Below, one piece after another: positions 1 through 6,150 of a DNA stretch of 12,786 nt. The stretch is taken from positions 1-12,786 of the forward strand of contig JASHQT010000537.1 in assembly GCA_030039005.1 (NCBI GenBank). The letters are read 5' to 3'. Below the pieces are notes generated by a model. It saw only the letters and a program-made list of their open reading frames with translations. It was not told where the DNA came from and made no database searches. Made by a program: the position numbers and the translations under genes. The stretch's first letter is position 1. Each line of letters opens with the position of its first letter. This DNA comes from Bryobacteraceae bacterium. GTDB taxonomy: Bacteria > Acidobacteriota > Terriglobia > Bryobacterales > Bryobacteraceae.

Positions 1-968
1 CGCGGTTTCTCGCGAAATTCGTCCAGCATCGCGGTCTGATGCACGCAGGAGATGGTGCAGAACGGCGCGCAGCCCTTGGGCCGCGCGGCTTCGCGGCGAA
101 TGTCCTCCACCGTGTATTCTTCGAGCGGAATCCCCGGCTGGCCGCGCTGCTGCGAGCAATAATGCACCAGGCCGTCCTCGCAGACGTACAAGAATCGCCC
201 GCCAGCCCGGCAGTGCCAGGCGTTGGGCAATCCGCGGCCGATGTTCTCCTGAAAACTGTCGAAGTGCGCGAACGAAAATAGCGAATCCTTACGGTCCAGC
301 AACTGCTCGTAAACTCGCCGGTGTTCGTCGTCGAGCGGCTTGAGCTGCCCGGATCCGTCGTGCAGGATCCCCAAGGTGCTCGTGAACCCGAGCGACCGCG
401 CGCGCCCCGAAACCGCCAGCGCGTCCTCCGGATTCCGGATGCCAGCCCCCAGCACCGAATTGATGGTCACGCCGAATTCGGCGTACTCGGCCAGCCATTC
501 GAGCTTCTTGTCCAGCACGTACAGGCTTTTTTTCGAAATCTCGTCCGGCCGGGCATTATCGATGCTGATCTGCAGGTAATCCAGGCCTGCGCGATTCAGC
601 CCCTCGATACGCTCCGGCGTCAGGAGCAGCCCGTTGGTGATCAGCGTCGCGATCGCCCCGCACTCGCGAATCCGGGCGATGATGGCGTCCAGCTCCGGGT
701 GCAGGGTCGGCTCGCCGCCGCTCAGCGTGATGATCGTGGTTCCGAGCTCCGCCAACCGGTCGATGCGCCGGAGCATGATGCCCAGCGGTACCGGATCGGA
801 CGTCTTGTCGTACTCGTTGCAGTAGCCGCAATCCAGGTTGCAGCGCCGAATCGGCACGATCTGAGCCAGGATGGGATGCGCGGCCGACTGCATGGCCCGC
901 GCAAACATCCGCGACTCCCGAATCTTGCGGTGAACCTTCCTGGTGATCGTCCCAGTTCTGCTCGGCAT
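1..968 (-). CDS. Radical SAM protein with SPASM-like C-terminal cysteine cluster (3' end outside window)
   Basis: The frame is open from an ATG at 968 to the left edge (322 complete codons), with an in-frame TGA at 977-975, so 968 is the first possible ATG. The radical SAM signature C43-N-L-D-C47-G-Y-C50 should bind the [4Fe-4S] cluster that cleaves S-adenosylmethionine. SGGEP at 83-87 is the usual SAM-contacting motif and SID at 135-137 is a later barrel-strand motif. Six cysteines (253, 263, 271, 300, 304, 308) form a SPASM/twitch-like pattern expected to hold auxiliary Fe-S clusters. The N-terminus is basic and has no signal peptide, so the enzyme is probably cytoplasmic. SPASM enzymes often modify peptides or act in cofactor maturation, but I see no precursor peptide nearby and cannot name the substrate. 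The family call is firm; the reaction is unknown. Confidence 0.9.
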   Translation of the reverse strand, partial: MPSRTGTITRKVHRKIRESRMFARAMQSAAHPILAQIVPIRRCNLDCGYCNEYDKTSDPVPLGIMLRRIDRLAELGTTIITLSGGEPTLHPELDAIIARIRECGAIATLITNGLLLTPERIEGLNRAGLDYLQISIDNARPDEISKKSLYVLDKKLEWLAEYAEFGVTINSVLGAGIRNPEDALAVSGRARSLGFTSTLGILHDGSGQLKPLDDEHRRVYEQLLDRKDSLFSFAHFDSFQENIGRGLPNAWHCRAGGRFLYVCEDGLVHYCSQQRGQPGIPLEEYTVEDIRREAARPKGCAPFCTISCVHQTAMLDEFREKP

Positions 969-1306
969 CTGTTCTCATTGTGGACGAAAAACCGCGAATT
1001 CCGGTAACGCCGAATCGACCGCCTCGGTCTAAAGTTATAGCGAATCTTCGACGATCCTCAGATCTGGTGGTGCGAGCCATGATGTTTCAGGGACGGTCCG
1101 TGATTTCGGCGGTATGGGGCGTCATCCCCGCGGCGGCTTCCTCCGAGCCTGGAGCACGGCCGGTTTGGCAGGTGCTTAATCGGTTCCGTCGCGCGCCTCG
1201 GCTCCCGGTCTCCGGACCCGGCGTCGCAGGCCGCTTGCGGATGCAACCGCCGCATTCTTCGAATCCCGGCGCCAGCCGCAATAAATAGCGGTCCAATTCC
1301 AGCCGT
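969..1306. other. Intergenic region without a convincing gene
   Basis: These 338 bases separate the radical SAM gene from the upstream MCP gene on the same strand. Both strands have short open frames, but their translations are arginine- and proline-rich, match nothing I recognise, and either run into the neighbouring genes out of frame or lack a ribosome binding site. Reading toward the radical SAM gene there is a TATAAC near 1033-1038, but no good -35 box at the usual spacing. No clear terminator with a T-tract follows the MCP stop. Confidence 0.5.
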
Positions 1307-2743
1307 TTAGCGCACAGCCAGCATGTCGCTGAGCTTGAGGGCTGCCTCACGCAGGCTTTCCGATTGCGCCTTCAACTCCTCCGCTGCGGCAGAGCCTTGT
1401 TCCGCGGTGGCGGCGGTCGCTTGGGTACTTTGCTCCATGCGCGCGATCGCTTTGGAGATTTCTTCGATGCCCCGAAGCTGCTCCTGGCTTCCCAGCTTGA
1501 CTTCATCAGCCAGTTCTTTGGCCTTGCCGGCCTCGGCCCCAATTGTGCGGATGGATTCCGCCACTTGATCCACCTTAAGCTTCCCGTTGTTCGATCGCCC
1601 GATGGATTCCTCGATCAATTGAGAGGTGTCTTTCGCGGCTTGTGCCGAGCGTTGCGCCAGATTCCGCACTTCATCGGCGACCACGGCGAATCCCATGCCG
1701 GCCTCGCCGGCCCGCGCCGCCTCCACCGCGGCGTTCAAAGCGAGAATATTGGTCTGGAAGGCGATCTCGTCGATCACTTTAATAATCTTGGAAATCTTTT
1801 GGCTGGATTCGTTGATTTGTCCCATCCCGGCGACCATCTCATTCAAAGCGCCGTTCAGTTCCTCAAAGCGCTGGCCTGAACTGCCCGCGATTTCAGCCGT
1901 GGTCCGCGAGTTTTCGCTGTTGCGGCGCGCCATGGAATTGATCTCCTCCGATGACGCCGAGGTCTCTTCCAGCGACGCGGCCTGCTCCGACGATTGCCGG
2001 GCCAGCGACTGGCTGGAGGAGGACACCTCGAGGGCCGCCGCAAGAACCGCCTGTGCACCACTGGTGAAGGACTTCCCAATGGCTCTCAGAGTGGCCAACA
2101 TGCGATCGGTGACCCACCAGGCGCCCAAAGCCGCGCTGAGCAGCCCAACCAGCAGCAGCCAATTCAGCGCTTCGGTGCGGCTCAACGACAGTTCGATGGC
2201 ATGATTGCCCTTAAGCTGCCTCTCGCGGCTGGCGCTGCCTAAATCGGCGGCTGTTTTTTGCAGCCAATCCATGATCGGCGTGGTCACGCGTAACGTGAGA
2301 GTGCTCGCTTCCTCCCCGTGCCCGGACGCGCTCAAGTCATAGTACTGTCCGAAGTTCTCCCGCCACTGGGCCAAGTGCGCGCGAATCCCATCGACCGCAG
2401 CGCGTTCTTCCTGCGACAAATTCTGCGCTTCCATGTCGTCGACGGCCTTGCGTGCATCCGCGTTAGCTTGTTCATAGTGGGCTCTGAGGCCCGGCAGCCG
2501 TTCGGCATGGTTAGTCACTGCAAAGAGCGAAATTCCGCGCATATCGCTGCGCATATTCGCGATCGCGATGGTGATTTGCCGGGCATCATCGAGCATCGCC
2601 CCGCTGCCCAGCACCTCGCGCGCCAATTGGACGCGCATGTTTCGAATGGCCAGCAGCGAGTAGACGGAATTACCGAACGCCGCCAATAGAATGGTGCTAA
2701 AACACCAAAACAGTCTAGTCTTAATACTTGTTTGCTTGCGCAT
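1307..2743 (-). CDS. Methyl-accepting chemotaxis protein, 4HB-type sensor, HAMP reduced or absent
   Basis: This 478-residue transmembrane receptor passes ligand signals to a CheA/CheW array. It has a first membrane segment at about 11-33, a mostly helical periplasmic part at about 35-190 resembling the four-helix-bundle MCP sensor, and a second membrane segment at about 194-213. A cytoplasmic coiled-coil signalling domain covers about 235-475. The hairpin tip is very well conserved: IDEIAFQTNILALNAAVEAA at 324-343, then RAGEAGMGFAVVADEVRNLA at 344-363. A methylation-type helix, EQAASLEETSASSEEI, lies at 253-268 and resembles that of the E. coli Tsr/Tar class. Only about 30-40 residues separate the second membrane segment from that helix, too few for a full HAMP of about 50 residues. 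The C-terminus (LAVR) lacks a CheR/CheB-binding pentapeptide. No strong Shine-Dalgarno precedes the ATG, but the first membrane segment begins right after it. The ligand is unknown. Confidence 0.95.
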   Translation of the reverse strand: MRKQTSIKTRLFWCFSTILLAAFGNSVYSLLAIRNMRVQLAREVLGSGAMLDDARQITIAIANMRSDMRGISLFAVTNHAERLPGLRAHYEQANADARKAVDDMEAQNLSQEERAAVDGIRAHLAQWRENFGQYYDLSASGHGEEASTLTLRVTTPIMDWLQKTAADLGSASRERQLKGNHAIELSLSRTEALNWLLLVGLLSAALGAWWVTDRMLATLRAIGKSFTSGAQAVLAAALEVSSSSQSLARQSSEQAASLEETSASSEEINSMARRNSENSRTTAEIAGSSGQRFEELNGALNEMVAGMGQINESSQKISKIIKVIDEIAFQTNILALNAAVEAARAGEAGMGFAVVADEVRNLAQRSAQAAKDTSQLIEESIGRSNNGKLKVDQVAESIRTIGAEAGKAKELADEVKLGSQEQLRGIEEISKAIARMEQSTQATAATAEQGSAAAEELKAQSESLREAALKLSDMLAVR

Positions 2744-2782
2744 AAGAATGGGATAGATTCCTTTGTCCTGAGAGCCTAAGAT

Positions 2783-2833
2783 CCTTATCGGCGCGTTCGC
2801 GCCCTCATACTTGTTCCTCTGCGCTCGATAAGG
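2783..2833. repeat. Inverted repeat CCTTATCG / CGATAAGG between divergent genes
   Basis: A perfect 8-bp inverted repeat has arms at 2783-2790 and 2826-2833, separated by 35 bp (43 bp centre to centre, about four helical turns). The left arm continues into GCGC and the right arm is preceded by GCGC, so a 12-bp stem with one bulged T is possible. Within the spacer, GGCGCG-TT-CGCGCC (2790-2803) can form a competing local hairpin. It lies midway between the MCP and outer-membrane protein start codons. It may be a pair of regulator half-sites, two facing promoter elements or an RNA fold; the sequence alone does not decide. Confidence 0.5.
2785..2792 (-). promoter_or_regulatory. Possible sigma-28 (FliA-type) -10 element for the MCP gene
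   Basis: Read on the minus strand this is GCCGATAA, an exact match to the sigma-28 -10 consensus used for flagellar and chemotaxis genes. It would start transcription about 35 nt before the MCP start codon. The -35 region at the proper distance (AGTA where TAAA is expected, 2808-2811) is a poor match, so the call rests on the -10 box and the gene it faces. On the plus strand CTCGATAA (2824-2831) is a 6/8 match facing the outer-membrane protein gene. Confidence 0.4.
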
Positions 2834-2886
2834 TAATCAAACTTCAAACTCGAAGCCAATCCAATTTCTTAAGGAGTTCTTTTCCT

Positions 2887-3807
2887 ATGCTCACCTCACG
2901 TGTCTTCACTCGTTTATTGCCATGCTGCGCACTCATGCTGGCCTTGGCCCCCTGCGTCACGGCGACCGAAAATGGAGGCAGTGTATATCCCGCCGGAGTG
3001 GAAACCGCGGCTCCAGGTATGCTGGCCGCGCCTGGCGAGACCCTATTCCTGGAATTCAACAATTTTTTTATGGCCAATGGGATGGCCAATTCCAAAGGCG
3101 AATCGGAGATCCCCGGCTTTCACCTGCGCGTGGGCGCCTGGGCCCCGAAGATCGAACACAACTGGGGAATTCATTTCTTGGGCGGAACGGTGGTCAGCAC
3201 TGCGGCCATTCCGTTGCTCTACGAAACGCTAACCGTTCCGGGCGCGGCCGGCAGCAGAACGGGATTGGGCAATGCCGATATCCAGTTCGCCGCCGTCAGC
3301 TACGCCAAGCGGTCGTGGCACTGGTGGTACAGCGTCGAGTTGCTTCCGCCAGGCCTCGGTTACACGAAAAACGCCCTGCTGAACATCGGCCAGCACAACC
3401 TCGCCTATGCTCCCAGCGCCGCATTCAGTTACCTGCCGCATCACGGGAGGTTGGAACTGAGTTCGAGGACTGAATACTTCATCAACGGCGTCGACTCCGC
3501 GACCAACTACCGGTCCGGCGGCGAATTTCTTTCCGAATACGACGGCATGGTCAAAGTCACTAAGCGTCTTTCACTCGGCGGCAACGGCTTCTGGTACCGC
3601 CAGCTCACCGACGATATGCAAAACGGACTGATCGTAGGCGATGGCAATCGCGGCCGGACCTTGGCCATCGGTCCCCAAGTCAATTACCACGTCGGACCCT
3701 GCCTCTTCATCGCCAAATATCAAAAGGACGCGTTAGTTGAAAACCGGCCGATCGGCAATTCCTTCTGGCTACAATTCGGGCTGCCCCTGGGGCACCCTCG
3801 CGAGTAG
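2887..3807 (+). CDS. Exported outer-membrane beta-barrel protein, phenol-degradation MetA / SphA-like family
   Basis: This 306-residue protein begins with a signal peptide (hydrophobic core at about 10-22, likely cleavage after VTA at 24-26). The mature start, GGSVYPAGVETAAPGM, then PGETLFLEFNNFFMA, is typical of the MetA-pathway phenol-degradation family (PF13557), thought to form outer-membrane channels for hydrophobic or aromatic compounds. The rest alternates short amphipathic beta strands with Gly/Asn turns, and the last strand is about NSFWLQFGLPLG, as expected for a beta-barrel. AAGGAG at 2871-2876 lies 10 nt before the ATG. Its last 29 codons and stop are overlapped on the opposite strand by the PEP-CTERM gene. 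No catabolic genes are adjacent, so the transported substrate cannot be inferred. Confidence 0.8.
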   Translation: MLTSRVFTRLLPCCALMLALAPCVTATENGGSVYPAGVETAAPGMLAAPGETLFLEFNNFFMANGMANSKGESEIPGFHLRVGAWAPKIEHNWGIHFLGGTVVSTAAIPLLYETLTVPGAAGSRTGLGNADIQFAAVSYAKRSWHWWYSVELLPPGLGYTKNALLNIGQHNLAYAPSAAFSYLPHHGRLELSSRTEYFINGVDSATNYRSGGEFLSEYDGMVKVTKRLSLGGNGFWYRQLTDDMQNGLIVGDGNRGRTLAIGPQVNYHVGPCLFIAKYQKDALVENRPIGNSFWLQFGLPLGHPRE

Positions 3808-4838
3808 ATCCGGGTTCGCGCCACGGCGATTGCAACGCCGAGCGCGCCGATCAAGGCGATCGTATTCGGCTCTGGAACCGGTGCGGGACCGGCCGGAGCC
3901 GGTGGCGGATCGGTAAGCAGGAACGCCGTCAGTTGCCCGTCATCGAGGCCCACGCCTGTGATTTGTCCCGCGTCGTTGATCCCATAGGCCGCGAGCAAAT
4001 CCCACCCGGAATTGGCCGGTATCAGCGAGTTTAAATCGAGCATCGTGCCGTCATCATAGAGAAAGGCCTGCTGGGCGCCATCGGCCAAATAACTATAGCC
4101 CACCACTTCGCCGCTATCGTTGACGCCGTAAGCATAACTGCTGAGGCCGAGCGTTCCTAGATCCATCAGTGCGCCGCCCGACCACGCAAACGCGTTCTGG
4201 TAGCCGTCGGCCAAACTTGCGAACCCCACTACTTCGCCGCTGTCCGCAATCGCGGTGGCCTGGCTGCTCGGGCCGCCGAAGGTTCCGAGCAGTGTCATGG
4301 CGCCGGAGGGGCTCCAGACGATGCCTCGAAACGTCCCATTACTTAATTGGCCGTCGCCCACCACGGTTCCCTCATCGTTCACTCCATACGCCGCACTCCA
4401 GTCGATGCCCGAACCGGTCTCCAGGTCTTGAACGACGCCGTTCACATCGGTGAATGCGCTGCCGTTTCCTCCCACCACCTCGCCCGAATTATTGATCGCC
4501 ATGGCATAGGACCCGGCGCCCAGGAGCGTCGTCCCCGAACTGCTCCAGATGGTTCCGTAAGCTTGGCCATTCATATAGGTGATCCCGGCCACTGTTCCGG
4601 CGTTGTTGATTCCGTAGCCGTACGATTCGTCGCCGCTCGAATTCAAGACCTGGGCTCCGGTGGGCGTGGAGACAAATGCCTGGTTGGTTCCCGACGCGTT
4701 TTCCATCGCGCCGGCTACAGTCCCCGAACTGTTGATGGCGTAACCGGTGGCAGCGCCCGTCCCGAGTTCGGCTATTGTATAAATCGGATCGGCTGCGGCA
4801 ATGGCAGCACAAGTCAGCAGAATACCGATGATTTTCAA
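3720..4838 (-). CDS. HAF-repeat protein with PEP-CTERM sorting signal
   Basis: This 372-residue exported protein has a short signal peptide (hydrophobic 3-16, likely cleavage after AAA at 14-16), seven HAF-type repeats at about 31-308, a proline-rich linker (310-320), and a PEP-CTERM signal: VPEP at 321-324, a hydrophobic helix at 326-340, and RTR at 341-343. PEP-CTERM proteins are processed by an exosortase and sent to the cell surface or exopolysaccharide. The function of HAF repeats is not established. The start is TTG: GAGG at 4849-4846 lies 7 nt upstream, and no ATG in the frame keeps the signal peptide. Unusually, the frame continues 29 residues beyond RTR, in a tail with two cysteines, overlapping the convergent gene by 88 bp. 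PEP-CTERM proteins normally end a few residues after the basic cluster, so the tail may be recent. No exosortase gene is in the window. Confidence 0.88.
   Translation of the reverse strand: MKIIGILLTCAAIAAADPIYTIAELGTGAATGYAINSSGTVAGAMENASGTNQAFVSTPTGAQVLNSSGDESYGYGINNAGTVAGITYMNGQAYGTIWSSSGTTLLGAGSYAMAINNSGEVVGGNGSAFTDVNGVVQDLETGSGIDWSAAYGVNDEGTVVGDGQLSNGTFRGIVWSPSGAMTLLGTFGGPSSQATAIADSGEVVGFASLADGYQNAFAWSGGALMDLGTLGLSSYAYGVNDSGEVVGYSYLADGAQQAFLYDDGTMLDLNSLIPANSGWDLLAAYGINDAGQITGVGLDDGQLTAFLLTDPPPAPAGPAPVPEPNTIALIGALGVAIAVARTRIYSRGCPRGSPNCSQKELPIGRFSTNASF
3915..4748 (-). repeat. Seven HAF-type protein repeats within the PEP-CTERM gene
   Basis: Degenerate repeats of about 35-45 residues share the core (A/G)-Y-(G/A)-(I/V)-N-(D/N)-(S/A/E)-G-x-V-(V/A)-G. 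Core copies begin near residues 32, 74, 112, 150, 194, 236 and 284, for example GYGINNAGTVAG, AYGVNDSGEVVG and AYGINDAGQITG. Most cores are followed by a hydrophobic segment such as AFVS, TIWS, AFAW or AFLY. The copies have diverged at the DNA level, which points to old duplications. The regular spacing suggests a propeller- or solenoid-like fold, which is inference. Confidence 0.8.
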
Positions 4839-4872
4839 AGAAACACCTCGCTCAATTCTCAGCGGATAAGCG

Positions 4873-4900
4873 ATTATGCAATGGCCACGATCTCGGGCAA
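4873..4900 (-). promoter_or_regulatory. Candidate sigma-70 promoter for the PEP-CTERM gene
   Basis: On the minus strand, TTGCCC (4900-4895) and CATAAT (4878-4873) are separated by 16 bp, matching the -35 and -10 consensus at 4/6 and 5/6 positions. Transcription would start around 4866, about 28 nt before the TTG start codon and just upstream of the GAGG ribosome binding site. Confidence 0.42.
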
Positions 4901-4954
4901 CATGGCCGAAATGTCTCGTTTGGAAGAATACACCGTCCGGTACGGAATCGCTAT

Positions 4955-4967
4955 TACCCCTGGGGTA
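4955..4967. repeat. Perfect 13-bp palindrome TACCCCTGGGGTA, possible operator
   Basis: TACCCC-T-GGGGTA is perfectly symmetric about position 4961. A related imperfect palindrome, TATCCCGGGTA, occurs at 4981-4991, centred 25 bp away, and both carry GGGTA half-sites. They lie between the divergent PEP-CTERM and methyltransferase genes, just upstream of the candidate methyltransferase promoter. Binding by a dimeric regulator is plausible but unproven. Confidence 0.35.
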
Positions 4968-4996
4968 TATAGGGCGGGCGTATCCCGGGTAGGGCG

Positions 4997-5005
4997 TGAC
5001 ATAAT
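4997..5005 (+). promoter_or_regulatory. Candidate extended -10 promoter for the methyltransferase gene
   Basis: TG-A-CATAAT matches the extended -10 form (TGnTATAAT) with one mismatch. No good -35 box lies 16-18 bp upstream, which is tolerated for extended -10 promoters. The predicted transcript starts about 40 nt before the ATG at 5053. Confidence 0.35.
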
Positions 5006-5052
5006 CCCTACAGACTCTCGAAGCGCAAGGCGCTCAACTGAAAGGGGATTCC

Positions 5053-6138
5053 ATGGCATCACAACCACAGGCAGCTACCAGAGCGATCGATCATGAAAAG
5101 CTCAACGCATTGCTGGGCCAGGCCGTTCAGGATATGGGGGCGTCGCTCCACGCGGCGCTGATTCTGATTGGCGACAGACTCGGCCTCTATCGGGCCATGG
5201 CCGACGGCAAGCCGGTCACGCCCGCCGAGTTGGCGGCCCGCACCGGAACGGCCGAGCGCTACATTCGCGAATGGCTAAACGCGAACGCGGCCGGCAATTA
5301 CGTGCAGTATGAGGCGGAATCCGGCCGGTATTCGCTGTCTCCGGAACAGGCGTTTACGCTCGCTCTGGACGACACGCCCATTCACTTGCCTGGTTTTTAC
5401 CACATGCTGGCTTCCTGCATGAAGGATGAGGAGAAGCTGACCGAAGTCTTTCGCACCGGCCAGGGCTTCGGTTGGCACGAACATGAAAAAGGCCTGTTCG
5501 AGGGCTGCGAACGCTTTTTCCGCCCGGGGTACCTCGCGAATCTGACCAGCACTTGGATTCCCGCACTCGATGGTGTAGAAGCCAAGCTCGAAGCAGGCGC
5601 CAAAGTGGCCGACGTCGGCTGCGGACACGGCGCATCCACGATTCTGATGGCGCAGGCGTATCCCAAATCTCGATTCTTTGGGTTCGATTACCATCCGGCG
5701 TCCATCGAGACCGCGCGCAAGCGGGCCGAGGCCGTGGGAGTGGCGGAACGGATCACGTTCGAGGTTGCGCCGGCCAAATCGTTCCCCGGCAGCGGCTACG
5801 ATTTCGTCGCATTTTTCGATTGTCTGCATGACATGGGCGATCCAGCGGGAGCCGCCGCGCACGTTCGCGCCGCGCTTGCCACAGACGGGACTTGGATGGT
5901 GGTGGAGCCTTTCGCCAACGACGACGTCACGGCTAATCTGAACCCCATCGGGCGCATTTACTACTCGGCATCCGCGCTCGTCTGCGTACCGGCGTCGCTT
6001 TCCCAGGAAGTGGGACTGGGGCTGGGCGCGCAGGCCGGCGAGGCGCGGCTGCGCGACGTCATCACCTCCGCCGGTTTCACACGTTTTCGCAGGGCCACAG
6101 AGACGCCCTTCAACATGGTCTTCGAAGTTCGGTCATAA
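5053..6138 (+). CDS. Class I SAM-dependent methyltransferase with N-terminal winged helix (Rv2258c-like)
   Basis: This 361-residue soluble enzyme should transfer a methyl group from S-adenosylmethionine. The N-terminal part, about 15-100, is an alpha-helical winged-helix domain (TPAELAARTGTAERYIREWL at 56-75, wing near 83-96) of the type in Rv2258c-like and small-molecule O-methyltransferases, where it usually serves dimerisation and substrate binding rather than DNA binding. The Rossmann domain starts near 183: motif I is VADVGCGHG at 185-193, the acidic ribose-binding residue is probably D212 in FFGFDYHP, and YDFVAFFDCLHDMGDP at 249-264 forms the next strands. Histidines at 259 and 270 are near the expected active site, but no catalytic residue can be assigned. 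AAGGGGA at 5042-5048 lies 4 nt before the ATG. The gene stands alone and converges on the S9 peptidase gene. The substrate is unknown. Confidence 0.9.
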   Translation: MASQPQAATRAIDHEKLNALLGQAVQDMGASLHAALILIGDRLGLYRAMADGKPVTPAELAARTGTAERYIREWLNANAAGNYVQYEAESGRYSLSPEQAFTLALDDTPIHLPGFYHMLASCMKDEEKLTEVFRTGQGFGWHEHEKGLFEGCERFFRPGYLANLTSTWIPALDGVEAKLEAGAKVADVGCGHGASTILMAQAYPKSRFFGFDYHPASIETARKRAEAVGVAERITFEVAPAKSFPGSGYDFVAFFDCLHDMGDPAGAAAHVRAALATDGTWMVVEPFANDDVTANLNPIGRIYYSASALVCVPASLSQEVGLGLGAQAGEARLRDVITSAGFTRFRRATETPFNMVFEVRS

Positions 6139-6150
6139 GGCCCGCGGCCT
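6138..6150. terminator. Short hairpin shared by two convergent genes, possible bidirectional terminator
   Basis: AGGCC-CGC-GGCCT forms a perfect 5-bp stem with a 3-nt loop across the 10-bp gap between the methyltransferase stop and the S9 peptidase stop. On the plus strand it is followed by AAAATTT, only a weak T-tract. Its position suits a shared terminator, but the stem is short. Confidence 0.3.

Noticed and set aside
556..1080. 174-codon open frame on the minus strand, overlapping the start of the radical SAM gene
   Set aside because: It is out of frame with the radical SAM protein, whose motifs are unmistakable, and its translation is a low-complexity Arg/Asp/His/Pro-rich shadow.
1087..1350. 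87-codon cysteine-containing frame on the minus strand, considered as a peptide precursor for the radical SAM enzyme
   Set aside because: It begins inside the MCP gene in another frame, has no ribosome binding site, and shows no leader/core pattern.
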